Made by a program: the position numbers and the translations under genes. Below the pieces are notes generated by a model. It made no database searches. It was not told the origin of the DNA and worked only from the letters and a program-made list of their open reading frames with translations. A stretch of DNA of 64,000 nucleotides from Stieleria magnilauensis (GTDB lineage: Bacteria; Planctomycetota; Planctomycetia; Pirellulales; Pirellulaceae), in NCBI GenBank assembly GCA_007753675.1, contig CP036432.1, positions 656,394 through 720,393 on the forward strand, read 5' to 3'. Shown here one piece after another: positions 11,501 through 18,243 of this stretch. How positions within the stretch are numbered: the first letter of the stretch is position 1; every line of letters begins with the position of its first letter.

Positions 11501-11952
11501 TGTCCGTGGTAGTAGGCGGCCAGCGGGTTGTCGGGCAATTTTGCTTCCGCTGCAGCCAAAGCTTCGATCGCAGCGGCGTCTTCGCTGCGTTGCAGTTGCA
11601 GCAACCCCGCGACCATCCAGTGACGGCCGGACTCATCCTCGTCGGTCGCGGCTTCGGCCTTGTCGGTCAAGCGGTCAATCAACTCGCCGATGTCACCGAC
11701 GCCGATGTGGTACCCGAACACGCGGTCCAGCGCGGTTCCCGTGTTGGGCCGTCGCAACAACACTTCCAAGAACTTTTCCGCGGTGATCCGTTCACGCTGT
11801 TCTTCCGCCGAAAGTGCGGGCTCTTGGGCGGGGCACTGGACCGTGAAACAGGCACCGGACAAGAGCAATACCAAGCAGAGGACGGTGTGCTTCCATTGCC
11901 CGCCGCTCCTGGCGACGAGGTGTTTGACAGCGTTGGCTGTAAGGCAAAGCAT
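2527..11952 (-). CDS. Giant secreted TPR-repeat protein with C-terminal DUF1583-like and LamG-like domains
   Basis: The ATG at 11952 is preferred (3,141 residues) because a Shine-Dalgarno AGGAG lies 9 nt before it and a signal-peptide-like segment (TVLCLVLLLSGACF) follows. The ORF extends 45 codons further upstream without an RBS. Residues about 60-2600 are dominated by degenerate tetratricopeptide repeats, for example ALSWFEKAIELAPSDPAPRL and PEALEAIENALDRAPNSIDA. The last 370 residues are beta-rich: a DUF1583-like segment from about residue 2770 (GNFTIEVETRDGGW, VRNIKITGDP), then a second concanavalin-like segment (NRVELTRRGTRLEIMLNGES). Such combinations are typical of planctomycete exported proteins. 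TPR arrays bind other proteins, but no partner is evident. The coupled downstream membrane protein is the obvious candidate. No catalytic motif was seen. Confidence 0.85.
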   Translation of the reverse strand: MLCLTANAVKHLVARSGGQWKHTVLCLVLLLSGACFTVQCPAQEPALSAEEQRERITAEKFLEVLLRRPNTGTALDRVFGYHIGVGDIGELIDRLTDKAEAATDEDESGRHWMVAGLLQLQRSEDAAAIEALAAAEAKLPDNPLAAYYHGQALLMVGRTDEATAAMQRAIDLKPSRQDHLKFAGQLGRLYQRAGKTDDALRIWTQLEESFPGDDGVRQRIARVMIEEGDVQGALARYDALAKDARTPNDKIVFAMRAADLRAQSGDRATAIGQFETLLGKLRPGSYLYDEARRRIEATFLSSGDYAGLAEYYQTWVDDHPEDLGAVIRLARTLSIQGRGPEALSWFEKAIELAPSDPAPRLALINAHVAAENYVDAAQQYETLIKLEPNNPDHFVRWGQILIENRKQPKQARTKAAADVWKRLAKSRSDDAVVQSQVADLLRGAELVDDAIAQYQAAITLAPSQPQYKEYLGEYLHGLKREDEAMEVWRSLVEGELRNQNNLIRLAEVYHQFDKPTEALKVMSEACALDPTIEDRLRYSEWLRDAEQYDAALGQIALAAAATENVDERERVFAAELKTYQASGKLEQRIEQARAEAEAEGSDSDAWRRLAILFNAAGKIPEALEAIENALDRAPNSIDALEIAARMYEDSGRLPLAIEKRRLLAETDSKFRNGHLQKLSSLHLRVGETDQAVAVGKELLAASSGSIEAYRFYADLCGKIGRVDQRLDTLRRCARLNPRSNEAQQMLASQLAEDFKTDQAIELYWKMLDSADDLDDRRNIVTTLTDLYLRTNRLDQLITRLEIRGRESGDRRTTIDLISTAHQQAGDLGLARQALEGLLAEDGRDTLLLERLVSLAEQAGEYDQAVALQRQLTRLAPDRKNEARLASLLIDIGEVDEAQTLWFRMTETSSDPTQLARNINRLYAAGEIETAIKLATQILDRQNDDWETRFRLMVLQADEGEWETAAQTADRLIAMDLDDTTLPDGGKPYERTVRTGTGQTYTRPSIQVGRLQNMYQFYQIVDDRYGYQSTMSLPQPMDFGHAKLMARYCQLKHMATQGSAIKDHLATLEKTAMAGDATTDQVWTWYETATIAASVQQTSFMSPQNPTEWTPIWRLAEVDQEIGMSQLASLFINRMSYAQRSDIELQTLADDRMDWLKSKADSPDESLADQYGRGVSWQMIYGSELRIAGREDDADQYFQQHLKTVIENADSDGLVAAIQHTSTYGTDEQLWPLLQKAMERRQEIQRSYGYAPVAQLLSLFTADKRVEDGLSKGPSDATYRQRVFSLMDEVLKEQAAKPLQRRAIRLTGIGGPRNQGRVVAGRYVQISIEFPPTGLGPDDQFVFAQHSVWERMDDHIDEWIDSLRAGIDASESPLEAIHRHVATASVLYWEKRVDEAIDQLEQANRLATSQLPQMEPELRLMSADLLLRQDRKREALDAIDALTVYDQNTMAVREFAAARLAAAIGDRDRAQMAARRLFGVRLNTDAQIELAKLMRKLDMRQLASDLVRRLRSRGGSNTDQLQSLMTYFVAQGENDQAAEVAMELLRRSAPSRRTGNRYTTTNQVRRRNALQTLSTTGRLTSLITATEEKLEKAPKSQRIRSELAELYVAAGKTAKSQELLGDMELTDVNSARALESTAEQLVAAGKMDEACDAYLKLLRRKQDSFNQNFYEIKRPFDAQQRLGDLADLMIEVGVQKFTDHRVSEICGDLIRESNGVDKARALFSAMLDIPATSTNSMYSMSNIMGSASKILTDRDLVMRTARYMIDASGNGNSWGTLFNGYSTSSDGRHNNVTTYFVRHVSQDQENVEAVEQLLRTKLQENEDWLEGKVWLALVLTTNKEYDEANELLEPLVQKKLNPLPTHDVLWLVGSLIDSHPPMQPLAERIYEYALENTTDRNNRDFKYSLKGRICNFMADIGNNARARELALEAIENAKSTPGQQYGNPEYEAYQKIQSTLSMMDFLSKIDYPTDALRVAREFDKSLFAKSGRYQSGREEEFEKKQNALLEQVRELGGLATVKSMVNETTDGLNAVDFAITLGDQPFTELAVSSLWIEMLEDAADDPKNADSLNELADQMKTLVEKRPLDDTAAAAHAIVSHVAGRQHPLHDLIDRWTGDSPDVPEVTNHRLRGRLLMALMLRADRETSDDEDTISTRKKITELDLDSIPGASQVEQTCFIAALGKQALARSDQETAQRLWQRAIGLAASQWMLLDLSHAAIEAAMPEISASAFATAVTAPAGPIEIDESEDTSASSLGQLLGSARPRQTTSSNSSTNDLDPDEVRLAQRILDLDEAWRVNKLYTNFVFDPLVELTLGKPGSRKRTLCTPVSIKADDRIVIHSVFDRLARRASWSKRTDKLMALLPGDDTETHLLAGLVLLHDKRSEAALPRYEAVDTTALNTLPKELVIQSLLMALQDSHCRERAIELGLALIDQNRPSQRYANIEPFDTLSLHLAKQALDHGMKQEYVAASINSYLELTEHDNDRYSGISSRVTRRLSQLEKVAQLLLPKGRLDQALTYLAMRQSGFAQGFDRDNDWVGCWALESIQALPDRNAAYQILADWTFQGDGPLNSIRTLTRREPLPTWIPPSVGGYYPPFPPVPDLSLPIATNYYSLARLAMEIDAKDDLLKRLQKAQSDGRAGAHTAMAICLAAMKQPVEPNLLFDITTHLDSIQPGEGTPASQAPLAELQLASILAADPTHKEFSQKVTKALIGHTHTQSRGYLMPWVARYEHARGWAETSPLRSADDLAHWLRATHASAKDFSEGKTPPIWVSDGQNQVHHVCGFGSDFLWFRYPLQGNFTIEVETRDGGWRESELVFDGLQFAALAHNKSVYVKSQNSNDWVRFYSDATKQNEFNRCSVTLDDESLSYHVNDTLIYREPRKNHSPWIAMMLAGDKRTSVRNIKITGDPQIPRHVDLIPDDTLRGWSGQYFGAKLPTADVNLDQQDKDGNAPQRYRSAPKPDRIADLAWTVQNGELQSGKVLPQSFNGQNSIHYERPLGDGETISYDFFYEAGKTEAHPTIGRIAYMMRPTALHLHWMSAPHTAWTIPKGFEVPLPGAEPKALPLKDSQWNRVELTRRGTRLEIMLNGESVFDQEPQTQVGDMVFGFFHNREQTSARIRNVRISGPWPEQVPESLLSFPSPSKSQ

Positions 11953-12328
11953 CCGATAGGTCTCCTGGCTCAATGAGATCGTGGGTCGTCGCCGTTCTGG
12001 GAACCACCTTGTAGAGCTACAGGCTATCACAGACCGAGGGCCGGAATGGGGCAGCGGGAATTGAAACGACAAGAAAATCGGGGGCAAGAGAATCCAAGGC
12101 GGGAAAAGAAAAAACGCCGCGAGCCCGATGCCGCTAAATCGGGATCAATGGAGATCCCTGGATGCGGGGGCGAATCGGTTGATATCAAATCCGATCCGTC
12201 ATCGGATTAAATCAACGTGCCGCATGCGCGTCGCATCGGTGCAACGCTATACTGGATTCTGGACGCACGCGTCACGCTAACTCATAGCCACTTTTCTTCG
12301 CATTCCGGTTGTCGCGGAGCTATTCCGT
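11953..12328. other. Intergenic region between divergent giant TPR and kinase genes
   Basis: This 376-nt gap holds the AGGAG ribosome site of the minus-strand TPR gene, a GACAAGAAAATCGGGGG motif at 12068-12084 that recurs nearly unchanged at 22678-22694, and a diverged copy of a palindromic repeat (12129-12218). GGAG at 12316-12319 lies 9 nt before the TTG start of the kinase gene. Both divergent promoters should lie here, but I could not pick convincing -35/-10 boxes. Confidence 0.5.
12129..12218 (+). repeat. Diverged palindromic repeat (copy C of the GCTGATATCAA family)
   Basis: TGCCGCTAAATCGGGATCAATGG (in part) and GGCGAATCGGTTGATATCAA follow the same order as the repeat at 51971-52054. 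The right half forms its own hairpin: AATCCGAT (12188-12195) pairs with ATCGGATT (12201-12208), extending through TTGAT/ATCAA. It is more diverged than the other two copies. Confidence 0.5.
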
Positions 12329-15300
12329 TTGTCGAACTCCTTCGAAGACTCCTCGACGCGTTCTTATCGTGAAGATGAGTTTATCATCTCGGATGAACTG
12401 CAGGCTTTGCTCGATCGCTGGGAAGCGATGGTGGCCGAGGGGATCGACGTCACGACCGAGCAATTGTGTGACGGTGACCATCATCTCACACAGCAATTGC
12501 GGGACTACGTCGCTTGGCTGGAGGTGTCTTCTCGCTTTGAACGTCCTGCTGCGGCACCCGTACCCGAATCGATCGGCCGCTACAAGATTCTGTCGGAAAC
12601 CTCCCGTGGCGTGTACTCGGTGGTTTATCAGGCCGAGCAGCGGTTTCCGGCGCGGAAGGTCGCACTCAAGCTGCTGCACGACATCACCGCTCGACCGAGA
12701 ATCAAATCGCGATTTCAATTGGAAGTCGAAATGCTGGGGACGCTTCGCCACCCCAACATCGCCAAGATTTTTGACGCCGGTGTCGCGGAGGTGTTTGGCG
12801 CACCGCGGCTGTACTTTACGATGGAATGGGTCGAGGGGACGGATGTCCTGCGTTTCGTTCAGTCCAAACAGATGACGTCGGATTGGTCGCACCATGACAC
12901 CATCGCACTTTGTCTGAAGTATTGTGAAGCCTTGTCAGAAGCCCATGCCGAAGGGATTGTGCATCGGGACTTAAAGCCGTCCAATCTGTTGGTCACCCAT
13001 GACGGTGTTCCAAAATTAATCGATTTCGGATTGGCACGTCTGCGTCGAGACAATGCGGACGAACGTGGCCACGAGTCGACGACCGAGGCTTGGATCGGGA
13101 CTCGCAGCTACATGAGTCCCGAGCAGTTCAATGCGCAGCCGTCACAGATCGATGCTCGGACCGATGTTTACGGTTTCGCCGTCGTGCTCTATCAACTTTT
13201 ATCGGGGCAGCTTCCCTACCCGATCGCCAAGAAGTCGATGTGGGAGACGGCGCAGGTCGTCAAAAGTGAGGCGCCCCTGCCGATCGGCCGTCTCGACCGT
13301 CGCTTCCGCGGCGATCTTGAGCTGATTCTCGAGACCGCGTTGGCGAAAGAGCCGGCGGAGCGTTACGCCTCGATCGATGCGTTCGCCGGCGACTTGCGAA
13401 ACTACCTGGAAGGCAAACCGATTTTGGCCCGGCGTCAGAGCGCCGGCGACGCGTTGTGGAAGTGGTGTTTGCGTCACCGCAGGGCGGCTTCGTTGTCAGT
13501 CATCGCGTTGGCGTTGTTGGTCACGTTGGCCGTCACCGCCGGCGTCGCCGCCAGCGTTGCCAACCAACGGGCTCGTGACGTCCGCCAAGCGAATCTGATT
13601 CTCGAAGCAAACAAAAAGGCTTTGGAGCGGGCGAACGGGCGTATATCCGATTCCGTTGTCCAGCTTCGACGCACCGCATTGAATCAGACGTTGTTGCGAC
13701 TGGGGGCGATGTCCCAGCGCGAACCCGACCATGTTGCCGAACAGTTGGCCGACGAAACGATCTGTCCTCCAGATCTTCGTGGCTTTGTTTGGGGGCTGCT
13801 GTACGATTCGACGGCCAATGCGATTTCAGGATGGAACGCCGACGACCGAGGGTTGTTGGACGTGGCCATCTCCGATGACGCTTCATGGTTGGTGACCAGC
13901 GGGCCGTCGGGCGTCTGTGCCTGGGAAACGACGACGGGTAAGCGGATCGCATCGATCTCAGGACAAATCGAGTCGCCGGCGGTTCGCTTGGCGCTGGATC
14001 GTGACACCCGCAGCGTGCTGTTCACTCGGCGCGACGGCAAAGCGGTCTGGTTTGATGTCGATTCCAATCAAACGCAAGTGCTGGAACCATCGTCAACGCA
14101 TCGAGTGACTGCCCTGGCGACCGTTTCGGGATCAGACGCCTACTTGGTTGGCGATGAAACCGGGCGGTTGGCTTCTTTCAATCGTTTGGGTGGCGAGCAA
14201 ATCTGGGAACGTCAACTCGATGAATCAGCGATCATCGGCTTGACGGTTGCCGAGGATGGTGATCGGGTCGGCGCGGTGTCGCAGTCCGGTGTGCTGACCA
14301 TCTGTGACTTGCATCGTGGTGAGCCGATCGAACGTCAACACGCGATCCTGTCCGAAAAGCAGACCGAGCCGTTCTTTCGCGGGCGATACTCGTCCGATTT
14401 GCGACTGGCCAGCCTCAGCCGTCGTCTCCACAGCGTCGGCATTTGGGACCTCGCCGCGGACCAGCCGTATCGGATGTGGAGCGATCAGATTTTTCTTCCC
14501 GATCTGGACTTCGTCGGAAACGCATCGGGGGCTCCGCGGCCGAGGTTTGTGCAGGCCGGACGCGGGCGTGTCGATCTATGGGGCAGCGACGAAAAACTCG
14601 TCACGATCTATCGAAGTGATCGCGCCGGCAGAGTTGGCAACCGCGTGGCGGTGTCCGATCAGCGGCAGCGTGTGGATCTGGAACCATTTACCGTGGATGC
14701 CTCGCTGGACGGTGGCAAGGTGGCGATCGGACTGCGGGGAGGAGGGGTTCTGGTTGCGTCGGTCACCCCACCGAAGCTCTACCGAACCTGGACGTCGCTG
14801 GGAAGCGTGGTGAGACGACTGGCGTTTTCGCCTGACGGAATGCTGCTGGCGACCTATAGCCCCAACGGAAGGATCGGGATCTATGAAACGGATTCGGGAA
14901 ACCTGCAGCGACAATGGGACACCGGCACCAAGGAAACCTGTCAACTCATGTTCGCCGGATCGGGCGGCTGTTTGATCACCCGGCAACGAGGACGCAATGT
15001 CAAGGTTTGGGATGTCGGCAACGGTCGGCAAATCGATTCCCCCAATACTCCCGGCGGTACGCGAGAGGTCATGCTGGATGAAGACCGATTGCTACTCGGA
15101 TTCAGCGACGGCAAACCGCTCTGGCAACCATTGGTGCAAACCGACGGAATACTGCGTCTGGAACCTTCCGACGTCAACGTCGAATCGAGACTCTTCCTTT
15201 CGGTCAAAGACCGTGCGTCTGGATTGATCGCCACTGCCGACGAAAACAACCTGATCACGCTGTGGCGGGAATCGGAACTTGGCCATTGTGAACGGTTGGC

Positions 15301-15691
15301 ACAACGGCAACTGGCCGACCTGAAGACGATGAAATTCCAGCCCGGCGGCAAGGCGTTGGTCACCGGCACGCTGGCCGGAATGATCTCCGTTTGGTCGATT
15401 CCCGAGTTGCAGGAAGTGACGCGTCGTCAACCCAATCCCTCCCAGTTGGGCGAAATCGATTTCGCCCCCGATGGGAAGGTGATGGCGAGCGGCCACTTCG
15501 ACGGCGAAGTGTTGTTTTGGGACACCGAAACGTGGGAGAACCAATTGGTCGTGCAAACCGACGTCGCACCCATTCGCGATCTGCAGTTCTCACCGACCGG
15601 AGATCGACTCGCCGTCGGTGGCAAGGGAGATCACCTCGTGCTGTTTGACGCAGGTTCACTCGCGGCCGAAGAACTGCTCTTCCGACGGTAG
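12329..15691 (+). CDS. Membrane serine/threonine protein kinase with C-terminal WD40-like repeats
   Basis: This 1,120-residue protein starts at TTG 12329, supported by GGAG 9 nt upstream; the next in-frame Met (residue 34) would remove part of a planctomycete-typical N-terminal helix. The kinase domain covers about residues 82-365: VALK with Lys114, catalytic loop HRDLKPSN (212-219), DFG (232-234) and activation segment GTRSYMSPEQ (257-266). The glycine-rich loop is poor, TSRGVYSVVY with one of three glycines kept. One transmembrane helix (about 388-410, SVIALALLVTLAVTAG) is followed by a coiled stretch and about 650 residues of beta-propeller repeats, for example RRLAFSPDGMLLATYSPNGR and GEIDFAPDGKVMASGHFDGE. 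The likely topology is kinase in the cytoplasm and propeller outside. Signal and substrate are unknown. Its last 36 nt overlap the convergent gene. Confidence 0.9.
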   Translation: MSNSFEDSSTRSYREDEFIISDELQALLDRWEAMVAEGIDVTTEQLCDGDHHLTQQLRDYVAWLEVSSRFERPAAAPVPESIGRYKILSETSRGVYSVVYQAEQRFPARKVALKLLHDITARPRIKSRFQLEVEMLGTLRHPNIAKIFDAGVAEVFGAPRLYFTMEWVEGTDVLRFVQSKQMTSDWSHHDTIALCLKYCEALSEAHAEGIVHRDLKPSNLLVTHDGVPKLIDFGLARLRRDNADERGHESTTEAWIGTRSYMSPEQFNAQPSQIDARTDVYGFAVVLYQLLSGQLPYPIAKKSMWETAQVVKSEAPLPIGRLDRRFRGDLELILETALAKEPAERYASIDAFAGDLRNYLEGKPILARRQSAGDALWKWCLRHRRAASLSVIALALLVTLAVTAGVAASVANQRARDVRQANLILEANKKALERANGRISDSVVQLRRTALNQTLLRLGAMSQREPDHVAEQLADETICPPDLRGFVWGLLYDSTANAISGWNADDRGLLDVAISDDASWLVTSGPSGVCAWETTTGKRIASISGQIESPAVRLALDRDTRSVLFTRRDGKAVWFDVDSNQTQVLEPSSTHRVTALATVSGSDAYLVGDETGRLASFNRLGGEQIWERQLDESAIIGLTVAEDGDRVGAVSQSGVLTICDLHRGEPIERQHAILSEKQTEPFFRGRYSSDLRLASLSRRLHSVGIWDLAADQPYRMWSDQIFLPDLDFVGNASGAPRPRFVQAGRGRVDLWGSDEKLVTIYRSDRAGRVGNRVAVSDQRQRVDLEPFTVDASLDGGKVAIGLRGGGVLVASVTPPKLYRTWTSLGSVVRRLAFSPDGMLLATYSPNGRIGIYETDSGNLQRQWDTGTKETCQLMFAGSGGCLITRQRGRNVKVWDVGNGRQIDSPNTPGGTREVMLDEDRLLLGFSDGKPLWQPLVQTDGILRLEPSDVNVESRLFLSVKDRASGLIATADENNLITLWRESELGHCERLAQRQLADLKTMKFQPGGKALVTGTLAGMISVWSIPELQEVTRRQPNPSQLGEIDFAPDGKVMASGHFDGEVLFWDTETWENQLVVQTDVAPIRDLQFSPTGDRLAVGGKGDHLVLFDAGSLAAEELLFRR

Positions 15692-16870
15692 GGCGACAAA
15701 TTCCCAACTGGCCGGGAAAAAGCGAACGATCTCACCCGGGCGGTAGCCTTCCAACAGCAGGCCGCACTGAAGCTGAATCTGCACGCCGCAACAGCCCGGC
15801 ACCACCGGGACCTGATTTGTTTTCAGGATGTTGCCGCCCTTGCGATCGTTGAGCGGCTCGTAGGTCATCAGCGTCGAGCGGGCGACGGCGAGCGTCCCTT
15901 TCGGTTTCTCGTCATCTTTCGCACCGCCGGAGGTTGGCCAACCCAGCGGCTCGGGCACGATGTCATCCAAGCTTTCCAGCAGGCTAATGTCGATGCCATC
16001 GAAAAACGTCACGGTGACGGTCGAAGCCTCGTCATCCACCGCGTCGACCCATCCCGGGATGCCGCGTTGGCGAATGTGGTCGTGATGACGCCGTCGCTGG
16101 CGGTCGCGCGCCAACTCGCGACTCTCCGGGTCCAACCAGATGTGAAACACACGGCCTGGGCCGTACAGGGTGGCCCAGGTGAGGTTCATTTGCACCTGCT
16201 GACCGGGTTGAATGCTTGCCAGCGTGCCGAATCCATGTCCCTGGTAGACCACCGTGCTCTCAAGCAGACCGAACCGCTTGGCATTGTCTTCCGGTTGACC
16301 GTCGACCAATAGCGTTGCCGTCAGTTGCATCGTCTGGTGGTCGACGTCCTCCACTCTCCAGACCTGATTTCGCCGGGTGTGGAAACTGAAGTCATCCTCG
16401 ATTCGAGTGCATTGCCGAAAGTTCGCTTCCGGAGAAATTCGTTGGTGACGCCTGGCAATCGGCGGACGCTTGTCATCCGGATCGGTCGGGTAACACCAGG
16501 TATGAAGATGGGTGCCCAGGGGAATGTCCTGTAGCGCCGCGGGCTGGCCGTTGTATTCGATCGAACCGTAGGGCAACATCGTCAGCAACAGCGGCAGATC
16601 TTGGACTCCGGCGCCCTGTGAATCATCTCGATCCACGCGAAGGTGTAGCTCGCGTTCGGCGTGATCGACCCAGATCAGCTCTCCTTTGATGCAATGCGCC
16701 GAACCTTCGGGCGGAAACTCGCCCTTGACCGGCTGATACCACGGCAGGCTCTTGTCCTGGTTTTCATCGGTGCGGAATCGGATGGCCGCATCACCCGCCA
16801 ACGCGGCCGTTGAAACCGCCAACGCAACGACCGCCGCAAACAGCAACTCAATCGTCCGCACAAACCTCAT
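15656..16870 (-). CDS. Secreted protein of unknown function, third gene of the cytochrome/DUF1552 operon
   Basis: This is a 404-residue protein with a clear signal peptide ([17 protein letters not shown]). I do not recognise a family. It contains three related beta-strand motifs with the order [36 protein letters not shown] and [19 protein letters not shown]. Two of these are accompanied by an LGT/PGQ...W segment and a basic RRH stretch, suggesting internal duplication of a small beta domain. Its ATG (16870-16868) overlaps the TGA of the DUF1552 gene by four bases, so it is translationally coupled to it. The operon position suggests an accessory role to the cytochrome/DUF1552 pair. The 3' end overlaps the convergent kinase gene by 36 nt. 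Confidence 0.7.
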   Translation of the reverse strand: MRFVRTIELLFAAVVALAVSTAALAGDAAIRFRTDENQDKSLPWYQPVKGEFPPEGSAHCIKGELIWVDHAERELHLRVDRDDSQGAGVQDLPLLLTMLPYGSIEYNGQPAALQDIPLGTHLHTWCYPTDPDDKRPPIARRHQRISPEANFRQCTRIEDDFSFHTRRNQVWRVEDVDHQTMQLTATLLVDGQPEDNAKRFGLLESTVVYQGHGFGTLASIQPGQQVQMNLTWATLYGPGRVFHIWLDPESRELARDRQRRRHHDHIRQRGIPGWVDAVDDEASTVTVTFFDGIDISLLESLDDIVPEPLGWPTSGGAKDDEKPKGTLAVARSTLMTYEPLNDRKGGNILKTNQVPVVPGCCGVQIQLQCGLLLEGYRPGEIVRFFPASWEFVALPSEEQFFGRE

Positions 16871-18234
16871 GCCACGATCTCCGAGATCGTGCCCAGGCTA
16901 TCCTGAAACTGATCCACTTCGACGTCCACACGGTGCAACATCGTCAGGAACAGATTGCTGAGGAGCGCCTTGCTGTCGACCGGCCGACCGCAGATCTTGT
17001 AGTGGGCGCCGGCGTCAGCGACGTTGTATTGACCGATGACGGGCAGGTTGAAGTCGAGGTGCTGGCCGTGTTTCCAACCGAGCTTGCGTCCGCCGGCCAG
17101 GATTGTGGGCAGGTTGGCGTTGCCGTGGCTGTGGCCGTACGACATGCCGCTGCCCCAGAGCACCTGCGTGGTGTCCAACAACGTGCCGTCGCCGTCTTGG
17201 TGAGATTTCAACTGGTCCAGGAAATAGCTCAATTGCTCGACGAGAAACGTGTCGGTCTGCGTGAGTCGACGTAGTTGTTCGGGGTCGCCGTTGTGATGCG
17301 ACAAACCGTGCCGGGTCTGCGAGATCCCGATGTCGGGAATCGCACCACCATTGGATTCACTGCAGATCATGCAGGTGATGACGCGTGTCATGTCGGTTCG
17401 CAGCACCAACACCATCAGGTCAAAGAAGATTCGGTGGTACTCTTGGACCCGGCTGATGTCCAGCTTGGCGGTAAAGCGGTTTGCGGCGTCGCTCGGCAGT
17501 CCGGGGCGGGGGACGTCCAGCCAGGCATCGGCCCGATCGGTGCGGATTTCCACCTGGCGAACGGCGGTCAAGTACTCGTCCAGTTTGCTGCGATCGGCTG
17601 AGCCCATTTTCTGGTTCACCCGCCGGGCGTCGTCCATGACCGCATCAAGAATACTGCCGCGCCGATTCAGTCGCCGGCGAACGACGTCCTTGCCACCTTG
17701 TTCCCCCACGAACAGGCGTTCAAAAACCGTCTTGACGTTGCGATCGGCCGGCAGCTGAATGCCGTCGCGTGACCAGGCCAGTGAGTGGCCTTCGATTGCG
17801 AGTTCAAGGGAAGGGAATCGAGTCGACGCGCCTTGCACTTCGGCCATCAACTGGTCGACCGAAACGGTGTTGCGAAACGATCCGCCGCTGGACGGAACGT
17901 CGGCACCGGTGAGCCACACTTTGTCACAGTTGTGATGTTTCCCCAGCACCATCGGATGGTGCAGGCCACTGATCGGTGTGACATCTTGACGATGTCGTTG
18001 GAGCGAGGCGAGCGGCGAGGTGAATTCGAAATCCGCGCCGGCCTTTTCAATCTGCCAGGTCAGCGTGTTGACGCCGTTGGGGATGTAAAGAAAGACACTG
18101 CGTTTGGGTTCGGTCGCCGCCGGCAGACCTGCACCGTCCGCCATGCAATCAAGCAGCGGTAGACCGATGCTGGCACCGATTCCCCGCAGCACGTGGCGGC
18201 GGTCGAGACGCCAGTTTTTCGTCTGGATGTTCAT
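16867..18234 (-). CDS. DUF1552 family exported protein
   Basis: This 455-residue protein has an N-terminal Tat-like signal ([20 protein letters not shown]), then [36 protein letters not shown] and [19 protein letters not shown], as expected for DUF1552, a relative of DUF1501. These proteins are almost always encoded next to a DUF1587/1592-type cytochrome, as here (9-nt gap to the upstream gene). Their biochemical role is not established; export as a folded, possibly metal-binding protein through Tat is implied by the twin arginine. Histidine-rich motifs (GLHH, GKHH, GHSHG) are potential metal ligands. It is co-transcribed with its neighbours on both sides. Confidence 0.85.
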   Translation of the reverse strand: MNIQTKNWRLDRRHVLRGIGASIGLPLLDCMADGAGLPAATEPKRSVFLYIPNGVNTLTWQIEKAGADFEFTSPLASLQRHRQDVTPISGLHHPMVLGKHHNCDKVWLTGADVPSSGGSFRNTVSVDQLMAEVQGASTRFPSLELAIEGHSLAWSRDGIQLPADRNVKTVFERLFVGEQGGKDVVRRRLNRRGSILDAVMDDARRVNQKMGSADRSKLDEYLTAVRQVEIRTDRADAWLDVPRPGLPSDAANRFTAKLDISRVQEYHRIFFDLMVLVLRTDMTRVITCMICSESNGGAIPDIGISQTRHGLSHHNGDPEQLRRLTQTDTFLVEQLSYFLDQLKSHQDGDGTLLDTTQVLWGSGMSYGHSHGNANLPTILAGGRKLGWKHGQHLDFNLPVIGQYNVADAGAHYKICGRPVDSKALLSNLFLTMLHRVDVEVDQFQDSLGTISEIVA

Positions 18235-18243
18235 AGAGTCTTT

